A DNA stretch of 64,000 nucleotides, from NCBI GenBank assembly GCA_015059905.1, contig SUZN01000005.1, positions 62,001-126,000 on the forward strand. Direction: 5' to 3'. The position numbers were made by a program, and so were the translations under genes. How positions within the stretch are numbered: position 1 is the stretch's first letter; every line of letters starts with the position of its first letter. The notes under the pieces are model-generated. The model was not told the origin of the DNA and searched no databases. It saw only the letters and a program-made list of their open reading frames with translations. Positions 7,852 to 16,852 of this stretch are shown piece after piece. The stretch is from Rikenellaceae bacterium (GTDB lineage: Bacteria; Bacteroidota; Bacteroidia; Bacteroidales; Rikenellaceae).

Positions 7852-9426
7852 ATGAAAATCAGAATCCTCTGTTTTGCGGTGCTCTCGCTGGCTATGGTGG
7901 CTTGTCAGAGCGTGAGTACAGATGAACGCCTCAATAGTCAGGCGCGCGAAGAGTATAACATCCCCGTACGCCCAGGCTACGAGGGGCGTAATCCCTATTG
8001 GAACGCCTTTTCGGGGAAGTTTCTCTATGCGCCAGCCTTCGATTTCAAGGCTGTGGAGGGGGCTGCACAATATAAATATAGTATAAAGCCTGCGGCGAAG
8101 GATGCCACCCGCGAGTGGACGTTCATCGCCGCCGAGCCTAATCTCTCGCTTGCGCCTGTGTGGGGCGAGGTGGAGGTTGGCAATGTGGTGCTGACGGTAG
8201 AGGCGCTGGATGGCGCGGGCGAGGTTATTGGTGTTGCGGGCGAGAGAAAGTTTTATCGTGACACACCATTTACAGCCCCATACCACACTGCCGTGCGAGG
8301 TTATCGGGAGGCGGCACTGCTGGCGCTGCTGCACATCCACAATATGCATCATATGCAGAGTTGGAAGAGGGCTGCGCAGCCTGATATGTCATACAACCTG
8401 AATACCTACCCCTGCAAGATTATCGGCTCGACCATCTCGCTTGAGGTGCTGCTGTCGAAGCTCTGCCCCGAGTTGAAGGCCGATGCGCTGCTCATAGCCG
8501 AGAATGCGGCGCAGTTCCTTATCGCCGAGAGCCGTCCCGAAGGCGATGCTTTGGCGTTCTTCCCGCCCACCTACTACGGTAACTACATCACCTCGGGCGC
8601 AACACGCAACAAGGGCAAGACGATGACGATGGAGGCTCTCACCGCCGCCAACGCCTTTCTTGACCTCTATGACGTGACACAGAACGAGGAGTACTACAAC
8701 CGCGCGATAAACATCACCAACACCTATGCCCGCCTGCAAGCCGACGATGGCTCGTTCCCCATAAAGATGGATTTCCTTACTGGCGAGCCTGTGAATGGGG
8801 TGAAGGCTATGCTGCACCCTCTGCTTGAGTATTTGCAACGCCTGGAGCAGCAGTATGGAGTGAAGGAGTATGGTCAGATGTTTGAGCGTGCCGAGCAGTG
8901 GATGCGAGAGCATACTCTGTCGAGCTTCGATATGACGGGTCAGTTTGAGGATGGCACGGTGCTGGGTCTGCAGCCTTACGAAAACCTCACCAACTGCACC
9001 GCCGCACCCTATGCAACATATCTGCTGGGCAAGGAGGATATGACCGATAGTGAGTTGCAGGATGCCATCGACCTTATCCGCTTCAGCGAGGATCAGTTTG
9101 TATTCTGGGATTCGCCCGTGAAACGCTACGGCGTGAAGCTCTACCACACGCCCTATGTTGCCGAGCAGTATAAATATATGATGCCCGTTGACCACAGCGC
9201 CTGCAACGTAGCCAATGCGTGGCTCTCGCTCTATCAGCGCACGGGTGATGAGCTCTCACTCGCCAAGGCAAAGGCACTCATCGACCATATCACCATCCTG
9301 CAAAACGCAAATACGGGAATGATTCCCACCTTCTGGCGCAACTTCTTCTCGGGCGAGGATTGGATAAACTGCACGCTGCTCTCTATTCAGACTTTGTTGA
9401 GAATGGAGGAGCTTGAAAATTCATAA
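7852..9426 (+). CDS. Lipoprotein with helical-repeat (six-hairpin glycosidase-like) domain
   Basis: The start was set at ATG 7852 because a promoter at 7785-7816 excludes the longer frame and a clean lipoprotein signal begins here (LAMVAC, Cys at residue 17). The 524-residue product has an N-terminal beta-rich part (about 50-150). A long alpha-helical region follows with repeated motifs such as LTAANAFLDLYDVTQNEEYYNRAI and CNVANAWLSLYQRTGDELSLAKA. This layout is seen in (alpha/alpha)6-toroid glycosidases and lyases, so carbohydrate processing at the cell surface is a reasonable inference. No catalytic motif could be assigned. No susC/susD pair is nearby. Confidence 0.65.
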   Translation: MKIRILCFAVLSLAMVACQSVSTDERLNSQAREEYNIPVRPGYEGRNPYWNAFSGKFLYAPAFDFKAVEGAAQYKYSIKPAAKDATREWTFIAAEPNLSLAPVWGEVEVGNVVLTVEALDGAGEVIGVAGERKFYRDTPFTAPYHTAVRGYREAALLALLHIHNMHHMQSWKRAAQPDMSYNLNTYPCKIIGSTISLEVLLSKLCPELKADALLIAENAAQFLIAESRPEGDALAFFPPTYYGNYITSGATRNKGKTMTMEALTAANAFLDLYDVTQNEEYYNRAINITNTYARLQADDGSFPIKMDFLTGEPVNGVKAMLHPLLEYLQRLEQQYGVKEYGQMFERAEQWMREHTLSSFDMTGQFEDGTVLGLQPYENLTNCTAAPYATYLLGKEDMTDSELQDAIDLIRFSEDQFVFWDSPVKRYGVKLYHTPYVAEQYKYMMPVDHSACNVANAWLSLYQRTGDELSLAKAKALIDHITILQNANTGMIPTFWRNFFSGEDWINCTLLSIQTLLRMEELENS

Positions 9427-9430
9427 TAAA

Positions 9431-9550
9431 GAAGTTGTCTAACAAGGTGATTTCTGTGTTACGCTCGTGTTCAAAATGCTCATTTACGCTTAGTAAACTC
9501 CGCTTTTTCACACTTCGCAAGCCTAAAAATCCCTCTTGTTATACAACTTC
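9431..9550. repeat. 120-bp intergenic element with 16-bp inverted ends
   Basis: GAAGTTGTCTAACAAG at 9431-9446 is the reverse complement of 9535-9550 at 15 of 16 positions. The 88 bp between encode nothing recognisable. It lies between two convergent genes, just before a bidirectional terminator. It could be a small non-autonomous element or a long-range stem. Confidence 0.55.
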
Positions 9551-9600
9551 AAAGAAAAAGTGGTTGTCCAACAAGTCAAGTTGGACAACCACTTTCTTTC
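9551..9600. terminator. Bidirectional terminator between convergent genes
   Basis: AGTGGTTGTCCAAC pairs perfectly with GTTGGACAACCACT around a 7-nt loop, with A-rich sequence on the left and T-rich on the right. It can end both the lipoprotein gene (+) and the M28 peptidase gene (-). Confidence 0.85.
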
Positions 9601-9613
9601 TCTCTCCGCCTGC

Positions 9614-11137
9614 TTACTGCGGCAGATAAACCTCATCGCGAGGCAGTTTTTTGTCAAGATTGGCTGTGCCAAGCACCATAATAGCCAGCGCCGTCGCCGC
9701 CTGCTCCTGATATTCGGCAATGCTCTTGTTGTAGATGTCGCGCTCGGTGTGCCAAATCTCGTTGTAGTCGAAGCCGTAGCCCATAGGGTCCTTCCAGTCG
9801 TGCATCTGAAGCGCAGGGATACCCTTTACGGCAAACGACGATGCATCGTTTCCACCAAGCTGGGTTGGTCGATTGCGAGGCTTCAACTCATTGACCTCAA
9901 ACCCGTATTGAGGGTACAGCTCGCGCAGAGGCTCCGAAATCTTCTCATACTCCTTCACCAATGATTTTGGCGCATTGAAGGCTGTATATGGCAGAGGACC
10001 GCCATCGCGGTTGAACATATTTGTAATCTTGTCGTGAAGCTCTGGATGCGCCTCAAGCCACGCCTGCGAGCCGAGCAGACCAAACTCCTCGGCAGCAAAG
10101 AGAATAAAGACGATTGTGCGCTCTGGCTTTGCGCCCGACTCGGCAATCATTCGTGCCGCCTCCATCACAGCCGACACGCCCGAGCCGCAATCCACGCCGC
10201 CTGTACCCACGTCAAAGGCGTCGATATGTGCGCCCACGATGACATACTCGTCGGGGTATTTCGAGCCCTTCATCGTCGCCACCACGTTGTTATAAGGCAC
10301 AGGACCCAGCTTGAAGTAATTGCGGATGTCGAACTCCAGCTGCACGTTGCGTCTTTCGCGCGCCATACGGTAGATGTGGTCGTACTGATGCTCGTCAAGG
10401 ATGATGTTTGGCACGGTTGGCAACGAGTCGAAAGGTATCTTCTCGCCAATCACGTCGCGGTCATACAATGCGCGGATAGGCACCGAGCCCTTCTGCACAA
10501 AGCCCAGGATACCCGCCTCGACCATCTGGTTGTAGAACAGCGGCGCGGTGTCATCGTCGATATGCTTGCGCTCGCCATCCTCGCCCGCGTGCTCACGGTT
10601 CCACTTCTCCGCTTCGGCATTGCTTGCGATAATCTTCTCACGTCTGTCGTCCCACTTCTTACCGTAGCCAAACGACCAGCCTCGGTTGTGACCGTTGAGC
10701 AGTACCCACGACCCCTTGAGCAGATGCTTCACGCGGTTTACCTGCTCCTGCGTACGAGGCTCAATCACCACGTGACCACGCTGCACGCCCTTTGTACCTG
10801 CGGTGAAGGATGGTGTGGCGAAGTGCAACTGCATATTCTCCTCGCCTGTCATACGTCCCCACCAGCCACCTCGGTTGAAGCCTACGCTTAGTTCGCCCGC
10901 CTTCTCCAGCTTCACGTCATAGCCCCACTCTTCGAAGCAGCGCATAGCCCACTCCGAGGCGTTGTCGCACGCGTCAGAGCCTGCTGGGCGACCACCAAAA
11001 CGGTTGCACAAAATGTCGAGATGCTGCATCGTGCGGTTATCCTCACGCGCCATCTGCATAATATTCTTCACTGCGGCACTCTGCGCCCAGCCAAGCGCGG
11101 GCAGCACGATGAGTGCCAGAATTAAAAGTCTCTTCAT
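9614..11137 (-). CDS. Secreted M28 family zinc peptidase
   Basis: The 507-residue product has a signal peptide (h-region at residues 4-16, cleavage after GWAQ) and is expected in the periplasm or outside. It belongs to M28, close to the carboxypeptidase Q type. Metal-site motifs are in order: GAHIDAFD (His), GGVDCGSG (bridging Asp), FAAEEFGLLG (catalytic Glu pair), NRDGGP (Asp) and EIWHTERD (His). The PA-like insert lies between residues about 110 and 240. The family releases N- or C-terminal residues from short peptides. It is monocistronic; a TATGTTTG box (11209-11202) may be its -7 element, though no clear -33 partner was seen. Confidence 0.9.
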   Translation of the reverse strand: MKRLLILALIVLPALGWAQSAAVKNIMQMAREDNRTMQHLDILCNRFGGRPAGSDACDNASEWAMRCFEEWGYDVKLEKAGELSVGFNRGGWWGRMTGEENMQLHFATPSFTAGTKGVQRGHVVIEPRTQEQVNRVKHLLKGSWVLLNGHNRGWSFGYGKKWDDRREKIIASNAEAEKWNREHAGEDGERKHIDDDTAPLFYNQMVEAGILGFVQKGSVPIRALYDRDVIGEKIPFDSLPTVPNIILDEHQYDHIYRMARERRNVQLEFDIRNYFKLGPVPYNNVVATMKGSKYPDEYVIVGAHIDAFDVGTGGVDCGSGVSAVMEAARMIAESGAKPERTIVFILFAAEEFGLLGSQAWLEAHPELHDKITNMFNRDGGPLPYTAFNAPKSLVKEYEKISEPLRELYPQYGFEVNELKPRNRPTQLGGNDASSFAVKGIPALQMHDWKDPMGYGFDYNEIWHTERDIYNKSIAEYQEQAATALAIMVLGTANLDKKLPRDEVYLPQ

Positions 11138-11225
11138 TATTAAATACTTCTATAAATAACTATCATTTTCATCGGATGAACAACTTTTTATTGCCCATTG
11201 TCAAACATAGTTATTTAGTTTTAAG

Positions 11226-11873
11226 TTATTGTTCTTCCATTAAATTTGCCATTGTTCTATTCGTCTCCTCTGCTATCTTTGTCAATCTTTCACGCTCACG
11301 CTGAAAAGAATTCCACTCTTGCTTTGTCACGGGAACTAAAACAGATATTTGATATATATTCAGTTCTTTTTCTGGCGATTTTTTCAGATAACCTATCGCT
11401 ATACTATCACCACTACAAAACAAAATATCATCCGAACTCCGTCGCCATTCGCGAATTATAGGGGCATCTCCCGACATTCTTGCAGATGCTTCATCAAATA
11501 GCCCATAGTAGCATACACTATCGCCTCTAATATGCATCATCTGACGAGATGCTCCTCCTACTGTGACCTCTCTATAATATAAATGAACCTCACCATCTAC
11601 AACACGCCCACTTTTATACCTCACAACCTCCCAATATGGACGACTCTTTAGCCTCTTGTCCAACACCTCAACATCCGAAGCCAGAGGATAGACACGCTTC
11701 TCACAACTGTTATAATATTCCTCAAGGTCTCTTAAGATAGATGCCTGCCAATCTTCTACACTCTCTTTGACAACTCCCTGCGCAGGGGCCTCCTCTTGCG
11801 GCTGTTTATCCCGCTTCGCACAACTGCAAAACAAAAATATAACAGATACTATTACAAGTAACCATTTATTCAT
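11226..11873 (-). CDS. Small lipoprotein of an unnamed family
   Basis: The 215-residue product has a lipoprotein signal (FLFCSC, Cys near residue 18). I do not recognise a named domain. Its body resembles two other products in this window (16116-16835 and 44229-45440): it has SRPYW near residue 80, ILFCSGDSIAIGYL near 155, and LVPVTKQEW followed by a charged helix near the C-terminus. The start codon overlaps the stop of a broken upstream frame in an ATGAATAA arrangement. That would allow translational coupling if the upstream gene were intact. It ends 88 bp before the M28 gene on the same strand. Confidence 0.7.
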   Translation of the reverse strand: MNKWLLVIVSVIFLFCSCAKRDKQPQEEAPAQGVVKESVEDWQASILRDLEEYYNSCEKRVYPLASDVEVLDKRLKSRPYWEVVRYKSGRVVDGEVHLYYREVTVGGASRQMMHIRGDSVCYYGLFDEASARMSGDAPIIREWRRSSDDILFCSGDSIAIGYLKKSPEKELNIYQISVLVPVTKQEWNSFQRERERLTKIAEETNRTMANLMEEQ

Positions 11874-12061
11874 AATGATACAGCACTCTTAAATTTCTAA
11901 TTTGATATGGTTGAGTCGAACAAATATCTCCACTTGACTGATCGTAATATTCTTCCTCTAATCGACTTGTAACATCAAAAATACTACCAGTATAATATCC
12001 ATCACACCGTCCAGACCATCACGGGCAGCAGTGCAAGTGCCAAAATAAGTAGCTTCTTCAT
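11866..12061 (-). pseudogene. Frameshifted remnant of a small secreted protein gene
   Basis: An ATG at 12061-12059 starts a signal-peptide-like MKKLLILALALLPVMVWTV and stops at 12002. A second frame, open from about nt 12015, then encodes roughly 50 plausible residues (for example DGYYTGSIFDVTSRL) and stops at 11866, overlapping the next gene's ATG by 8 nt. One indel would join the two parts into a protein of about 65 residues. The signal part resembles that of the M28 gene nearby. A programmed frameshift is possible but no slippery site was seen. Confidence 0.5.
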
Positions 12062-12085
12062 TCCTTCTAACCTTGTTTTAATAAA

Positions 12086-12123
12086 CCAAAAAAGGTGGCT
12101 GTCCAAATCATCAGACAACCACC
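12086..12123 (-). terminator. Rho-independent terminator of the ROK kinase gene
   Basis: On the minus strand GGTGGTTGTC pairs with GACAGCCACC (one G-T pair) and is followed by a T-rich run. It lies 18 bp past the stop codon. Confidence 0.82.
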
Positions 12124-12141
12124 TGATTTAATAGAGTTCTG

Positions 12142-13158
12142 TTATTTCTGCTGCTTCTGCCAGATAAGAGCCGATGAGCCGAGGATGGCTGCATTCTTGC
12201 CCTCGATACCCGATGGGAGCAACTGCACCTTGTTCTTGAATGTAGGCAACATATTCTCCTCCATATACCACTTTGTTGGCTCGAAGATATACTTGCCAGC
12301 CTTTGCCAGACCACCAAAGAGGATGATAGCCTCTGGTGATGTTGTAGCAACCAAATCAGCCAAAGCCTTACCCAATACCTCGCCTGTGTAACGGAAAGCC
12401 TCCTTGGCAATAGGGTCGCCCTTGTCGGCAGCGATAGAGAGCATTACAGCCTCGAACTTTGAGTATGGAGTGTCGCGCAACTCACTGTCGCAGGTCAACT
12501 TTGCCATCAACTCAAAAGCAGTACGCTTGATACCTGTTGCCGATGCGTAAGCCTCCAAGCAACCACGACGACCGCAACCGCACTCACGACCTGTCACGCG
12601 GCTGTCAACCATAATGTGACCATACTCGCCAGCGAAACCATCGTGACCATAAATCATCTCGCCATTGCTCACGATACCAGAGCCAAGACCTGTACCCAGA
12701 GTGATGACAACATAATCCTTCATACCCTTTGCGTTACCGAACACACCCTCGCCGATAGCTGCTGCGTTGGCATCGTTTGTAATGAGCACCTGCACGCCAG
12801 GGAAGTATTTCTGTACATCCTCCACGAAGTAGAACATACGGCGGCTCTCGTCGGGATTAGGCTCGTCGTCGCGGAATTTCCAGAGGTTTGCTGGAGTCTC
12901 GATAGTGCCCTTGTGATAGTTTGCGTTAGGCGCACCGATACCGATACCGATAAGCTCGAAGTCGAATGATACGCTGCTGATGAGCGCCTTCATTGACTCG
13001 CACAGAGTCTTTACATAAGCCTCATAGTCGTCAAACTTCTTGTATCTTTCGGTAGAGATTGCTGATTCGCAGAAGATTGTACCCTCCTCATCAACCAAGC
13101 CAAACGCTGTGTTGGTACCGCCGATGTCGATACCCATAGCCAATTTTTTCATAGTCAT
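12142..13158 (-). CDS. ROK family sugar kinase (glucokinase-like)
   Basis: The 338-residue cytosolic protein has the ROK/ASKHA fold. The N-terminal phosphate motif is DIGGTNTAFG (about residues 10-19). A second ATP motif is VVITLGTGLGSGI (about 149-161). The ROK zinc motif is ECGCGRRGCLEAYAS (CxCGxxGCxE). Family members phosphorylate glucose or other hexoses using ATP; the exact sugar is not resolved. Two start codons lie six bases apart (13158 and 13152). A strong promoter lies at 13210-13241, back to back with the polyprenyl synthetase gene. It is monocistronic with its own terminator. Confidence 0.9.
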   Translation of the reverse strand: MTMKKLAMGIDIGGTNTAFGLVDEEGTIFCESAISTERYKKFDDYEAYVKTLCESMKALISSVSFDFELIGIGIGAPNANYHKGTIETPANLWKFRDDEPNPDESRRMFYFVEDVQKYFPGVQVLITNDANAAAIGEGVFGNAKGMKDYVVITLGTGLGSGIVSNGEMIYGHDGFAGEYGHIMVDSRVTGRECGCGRRGCLEAYASATGIKRTAFELMAKLTCDSELRDTPYSKFEAVMLSIAADKGDPIAKEAFRYTGEVLGKALADLVATTSPEAIILFGGLAKAGKYIFEPTKWYMEENMLPTFKNKVQLLPSGIEGKNAAILGSSALIWQKQQK

Positions 13159-13209
13159 AAAGTAGTTTTATAGTTAAAAAATCAATAATGTTTTCAAAGT
13201 TCGTTTGTC

Positions 13210-13241
13210 AAAGTTAATGATAAAATTCTTTTTCTTCAAAC
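13210..13241 (-). promoter_or_regulatory. Bacteroidota-type promoter of the ROK kinase gene
   Basis: On the minus strand TTTG (13241-13238), a 20-bp spacer and TAACTTTG (13217-13210) match the consensus fully. The predicted transcript start is about 45 nt before the ATG. Confidence 0.75.
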
Positions 13242-13287
13242 TTTTTCTTAAATTTGGGGCATTAACACCAAAAAACTTTATCAACCG

Positions 13288-14262
13288 ATGAGAAACAACG
13301 AAGAAATACTCTCTCTGTTTGAGAATTATCTGGCACAGATTCAGCTCCCCGAGGAGCCACAACTACTATACCAGCCAATACTTTACGCTATGTCGGGCGG
13401 CGGCAAGCGCATACGCCCTACGCTGCTACTTCTCTGCTGCGAGGCTTTTGGTGGCGATGTGCGTGAGGCGTTGTCGGCAGCTTCGGCGGTGGAGATGTTC
13501 CATAACTTCACGCTGCTGCATGACGATATTATGGATAACGCCCTGGTGCGACGTGGCAAGCCCTCGGTATTTGCCGAGTGGGGCGAGAATGTAGCTATCT
13601 TGTCGGGCGATGCAATGATGATTTATGCCTACAAGCTACTGCGCAATGTGCCCGAGAACAAGCTCCCACGCATCATCGGCATCTTCACCGAGATGGCGTT
13701 GCAGGTGTGTGAGGGTCAGCAGTATGATATGGATTTCGAGCAGCGTCAGAAGGTGGCTGTGGCAGAGTATATGAATATGATTGAGCTCAAGACATCGGTG
13801 CTGCTGGCGGGCTCGGCGATGATAGGTGCCATCCTGGGTGATGCCTCGGAGGATGACTGCCGCAAGATTTACCGCTACGCGCTGGAGCTCGGTCTGGCGT
13901 TTCAGCTGCAGGATGACCTGCTCGACAGCTACGGCACGGAGGAGGTGCTGGGCAAGAAGATTGGCGGCGACATCCTGGAGGGTAAAAAGACCTGCCTGAT
14001 GCTCAACGCTATGAGCCGCGCAACGGAGGAGGACCGTGAGGTGCTGCGCTCTACGCACCTCGACGCAAGCCTCACCAACGAGGAGAAGATTGCCCGCGTG
14101 AAGGAGGTTTACGACCGTTACGACGTGCCACGAATGATTAACCAGCAGATTACCACCCGCTTTGAGCGCGCGCTGTCAATACTCTCGACACTCGACATCC
14201 CTGTTGAGCGCACCGTCTATTTGAAGGAGTTCGCCGAAAACCTGATGGGCAGAGAGAAATAG
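13288..14262 (+). CDS. Polyprenyl synthetase (short-chain trans-isoprenyl diphosphate synthase)
   Basis: The 324-residue enzyme condenses isopentenyl diphosphate with an allylic diphosphate. Both Asp-rich motifs are present: DDIMD (residues 79-83, in LLHDDIMDNA) and DDLLD (in FQLQDDLLDSYG). The substrate-binding GGGKRIRP lies at 37-44. The residue five before the first motif is Phe, a bulky group that in this family tends to limit chain length, so a C15-C20 product seems more likely than a long quinone side chain (inference). A TAAATTTG box at 13250-13257 lies 30 bp before the ATG. The gene may supply precursors for menaquinone and undecaprenyl phosphate. Confidence 0.9.
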   Translation: MRNNEEILSLFENYLAQIQLPEEPQLLYQPILYAMSGGGKRIRPTLLLLCCEAFGGDVREALSAASAVEMFHNFTLLHDDIMDNALVRRGKPSVFAEWGENVAILSGDAMMIYAYKLLRNVPENKLPRIIGIFTEMALQVCEGQQYDMDFEQRQKVAVAEYMNMIELKTSVLLAGSAMIGAILGDASEDDCRKIYRYALELGLAFQLQDDLLDSYGTEEVLGKKIGGDILEGKKTCLMLNAMSRATEEDREVLRSTHLDASLTNEEKIARVKEVYDRYDVPRMINQQITTRFERALSILSTLDIPVERTVYLKEFAENLMGREK

Positions 14263-14616
14263 TAAAATTCATAATTAAGAATTCAAAATTCAAAATTAAT
14301 AAACACGTCATCCCACATTTGTTTGAAATGAATAAACAAAAAAACGTCATTGCGAAGAATTGCATATTAGTTGAGTTGTAGAAGTGATTAGGCTGTATGC
14401 AATTCTGTGGCAATCTACCGTTTATTTAAGTACGGTCGCAGTAGTGATAATATTATCATTTGAGATTACCACGTCGCTACGCTCCTCGTAATGACGTTAT
14501 AAAAATTCGAAAATCAATTTTGAATTTTGAATTTTGAATTTTGAATTGCAATGGCGCAAGCCATAGGCTGGGACTACATTAGCAAAAACAATAACAGTAA
14601 CACAGCGAAAACAGAT
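14263..14616. other. 354-bp intergenic region with AT-rich repeats and REP-like palindromes
   Basis: ATTCAAAATT-type units occur at 14267-14300, and TTTTGAA units in the opposite sense at 14517-14550. Between them lie two REP-like palindromes in opposite orientation. No coding frame or RNA gene was seen. Confidence 0.7.
14344..14496. repeat. Facing pair of REP-like palindromes
   Basis: The left member starts CGTCATTGCGAAGAATTGC (14345) and its inverted arm GCAATTCTGTGGCAATCT ends near 14416. The right member, 14462-14496, has the form GAGATTACCACG...CTCCTCGTAATGACG. Related copies lie at 16042-16076, 52917-52953, 56064-56100 and 56644-56679. Confidence 0.7.
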
Positions 14617-15870
14617 ATGAAAAGAACTGACATAGAGATAATGGCACCCGTAGGGTGTATGGAGTCGTTGCACGCGGCGATAAATGCGGGTGCCGATGCC
14701 ATATACTTCGGTGTGGGAGTGCTGAATATGCGTGCCAAGTCGGCGGTGAACTTCACCCTCGATGATTTGGCTACTATCGTGCAGATAGCACACGCTGCGG
14801 GCGTCAAGACCTACCTCACGGTCAATACCATCCTCTACGACAACGAGATGGATGCGGTGCGTGAGGTCATCGACCGCGCCGTGAAGGAGGGCATCGATGC
14901 CGTTATCGCTGCCGATGTGGCAGCCATTATGTATTGCCGCAAGGTGGGTATGGAGGTGCATATCTCCACCCAGTGCAATATCTCCAACATCGAGGCTGCC
15001 GAGTTCTACTCGCAGTGGGCTGATGTTGTGGTGCTGGCACGCGAGTTGAGTCTGGAGCAGATAGCCTCTATCACCGAGGAGCTGGAGCGCAGGGATGTGA
15101 GGGGTCCTCGTGGCGAGCGCCTGCGAGTGGAGATGTTTGCTCACGGAGCGTTGTGTATGGCTATCTCGGGCAAGTGTTACTTGAGCGAGCACGAGGAGCA
15201 CTGCTCTGCCAATCGTGGTGCGTGCCGTCAGATATGCCGCCGCCGTTATATCCTCACCGACGAGCAGACGGGGCACCAGCTGGCGACAGATGGGCGTTAC
15301 ATCCTCTCGCCCAAGGATTTGTGTACGATAGATTTTCTGGATAAGTTCATCGCAGCAGGTGTTCGCGTGCTGAAGATTGAGGGTAGAGCGCGTGGTGCGG
15401 AGTATGTGAAGCGCGTGGTAGAGAGCTACGATGCAGCTTTGCGAGCTATGGAGGCGGGCGAATATACCCCAGAGCTTGCCGCCGAATTGAAGGAGAGACT
15501 CTCAACGGTCTTTAACCGAGGTTTCTGGCAGGGTTACTATGCAGGTCGTCCTATGGCGGAGCATACCCAGCATTACGGCTCGTCGGCTACTGAGCGCAAG
15601 GTGTATGTGGGCAAGGTGACCAACTTCTTCAAGAAGATTTCGGTTGCCGAGGTGCTGACCGAGGCGGACATCATCAACGAGGGCGACAACCTTGTGTGGA
15701 TGGGCGAGACCACAGGCGTTGTCGAGCAGCGCGCCGAGGGCTTGACCCTGCACGAGAAGGTTGTGCAGCAGATACCCAAGGGTGTCTATTGTTCTATCAA
15801 GGTGCCCGAGCTGTTACGCCGAGGCGATAAGCTCTATAAGATGGTCCCCGCCGCCGAGGCTACGCATTAG
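14617..15870 (+). CDS. U32 peptidase family protein (RlhA/TrhP-like)
   Basis: The start was set at ATG 14617 because the core begins MKRTDIEIMAPVG; the upstream in-frame ATG at 14551 lies in repeat-derived sequence. The 417-residue protein carries the U32 pattern: an N-terminal TIM-barrel-like part with AGADAIYFGVG, and the Cys cluster CMAISGKCYLSEH...CSANRGACRQICRR at about 190-225. The stretch RVLKIEGRARGAEYVKRVV follows. U32 proteins once called collagenases act in prephenate-dependent hydroxylation of tRNA or rRNA (TrhP, RlhA), so RNA modification is the likelier role here. Which RNA cannot be told. The gene stands alone between REP-rich gaps. Confidence 0.85.
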   Translation: MKRTDIEIMAPVGCMESLHAAINAGADAIYFGVGVLNMRAKSAVNFTLDDLATIVQIAHAAGVKTYLTVNTILYDNEMDAVREVIDRAVKEGIDAVIAADVAAIMYCRKVGMEVHISTQCNISNIEAAEFYSQWADVVVLARELSLEQIASITEELERRDVRGPRGERLRVEMFAHGALCMAISGKCYLSEHEEHCSANRGACRQICRRRYILTDEQTGHQLATDGRYILSPKDLCTIDFLDKFIAAGVRVLKIEGRARGAEYVKRVVESYDAALRAMEAGEYTPELAAELKERLSTVFNRGFWQGYYAGRPMAEHTQHYGSSATERKVYVGKVTNFFKKISVAEVLTEADIINEGDNLVWMGETTGVVEQRAEGLTLHEKVVQQIPKGVYCSIKVPELLRRGDKLYKMVPAAEATH

Positions 15871-15918
15871 AAATTCAAGATTGAGGTTTGGTTTTGAAAA
15901 TGAAAAAATAAATAAGTA

Positions 15919-16076
15919 CGTCATACCACGATGGGCATAGCCCAGCGGTTGGTATCCTCGGGGAAAGAAACGTATTGCATCAAAACATAGAGGATCCCCT
16001 ACGCCTTGCTACGCAAGTCGGGGGATGACGTTGGATTTTTTGAGATTACCACGTCGCTTACGCTCCTCGTAATGAC
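15919..16076. repeat. Cluster of REP-like palindromes between the U32 gene and 16116
   Basis: Two palindromic units occupy 15919-16030, one with GATGGGCatagCCCA at its centre and one with ATCCCC...GGGGGAT arms around GCCTTGCtacGCAAG. A third, 16042-16076, belongs to the GAGATTACCACG...GTAATGAC family. A relative of the second unit recurs near 56594-56631. Confidence 0.65.
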
Positions 16077-16115
16077 TAAGAAAAATTGAATGATAAAAAC
16101 TTAAAACTACAAAAT

Positions 16116-16835
16116 ATGCGACTGATGAGAAATATAATTTTTGCAGCAATTGGTATTTTGTTTCCCGTTTTTGCTGCTGCACAGACATTGACAGCGGAAG
16201 ATTCGGTTACAATTTTGAAAGCATACAAACGGTTTGTCAAATATAAGTTGGATATAACTGAAGAGTTTACATGGGATGACTTTAATCAAGTTATTGAGTC
16301 TAAACCTTACTGGCGGTTGGAGAAGATACACGACTCTTATACAAAGTATAGATATTTTATGGGGCGTCGGTTAGACGCAATACGAGAACTGTATGTGAAA
16401 TTCCAGTCGGACAAAGTAGAGTTTTGCTATCAATTTTATGAGATTCCGTTCGGCTACGCTGAATATGTGTATCCTTTCTTTCAAAGGAAAGAGTTTGAAT
16501 TGAAGGATTATTACATTCTCTATTGTTCCGATGAAAAGATTCTGATATGCGATATTTCATCGCCCATTTGGAATAAGATGACAAGTAAAAATTTTCGAGT
16601 ATATGAATTGCGCCCAATCACGCAGAAGGAGATGCTGATGTGGGAAAAACAGTATAAAGCCGACCTAAGAAAACAGAAAAAGTGGAAAAGGGAAAAGGCA
16701 AGAATCGAAAAAAAGAAGGAAAAGATGCCTCCTGAACCAATCAGAATATATGGACTTTTGTTTCTTCAGGATGATGATTGGAGAGCAATTATACGAGAAC
16801 AATGCTTTAACGACAAAAAACGGGGAAATAAATAA
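16116..16835 (+). CDS. Secreted protein of an unnamed family with a charged C-terminal helix
   Basis: The start was set at ATG 16116, where a Sec signal begins (cleavage near FAAAQ); the TTG at 16086 is not credible. The 239-residue product has no named domain that I recognise. It shares a pattern with 11226-11873 and 44229-45440: SKPYW near residue 68, YYILYCSDEKILICDI near 135, and YELRPITQKEMLMWE near 170. A strongly basic Lys/Arg/Glu helix (KQKKWKREKARIEKKKEK) follows, likely a coiled coil or nucleic-acid or membrane contact. It sits 17 bp before the aminopeptidase P gene and might be cotranscribed with it. Confidence 0.65.
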   Translation: MRLMRNIIFAAIGILFPVFAAAQTLTAEDSVTILKAYKRFVKYKLDITEEFTWDDFNQVIESKPYWRLEKIHDSYTKYRYFMGRRLDAIRELYVKFQSDKVEFCYQFYEIPFGYAEYVYPFFQRKEFELKDYYILYCSDEKILICDISSPIWNKMTSKNFRVYELRPITQKEMLMWEKQYKADLRKQKKWKREKARIEKKKEKMPPEPIRIYGLLFLQDDDWRAIIREQCFNDKKRGNK

Positions 16836-16852
16836 CTTAAAACAAAATAACT

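Noticed and set aside
8389..9195. A 268-codon minus-strand frame
   Set aside because: It is antisense to the lipoprotein gene at 7852-9426, which has a promoter and lipobox.
14497..15276. A 259-codon minus-strand frame
   Set aside because: It is antisense to the U32 gene, which carries the conserved Cys cluster.
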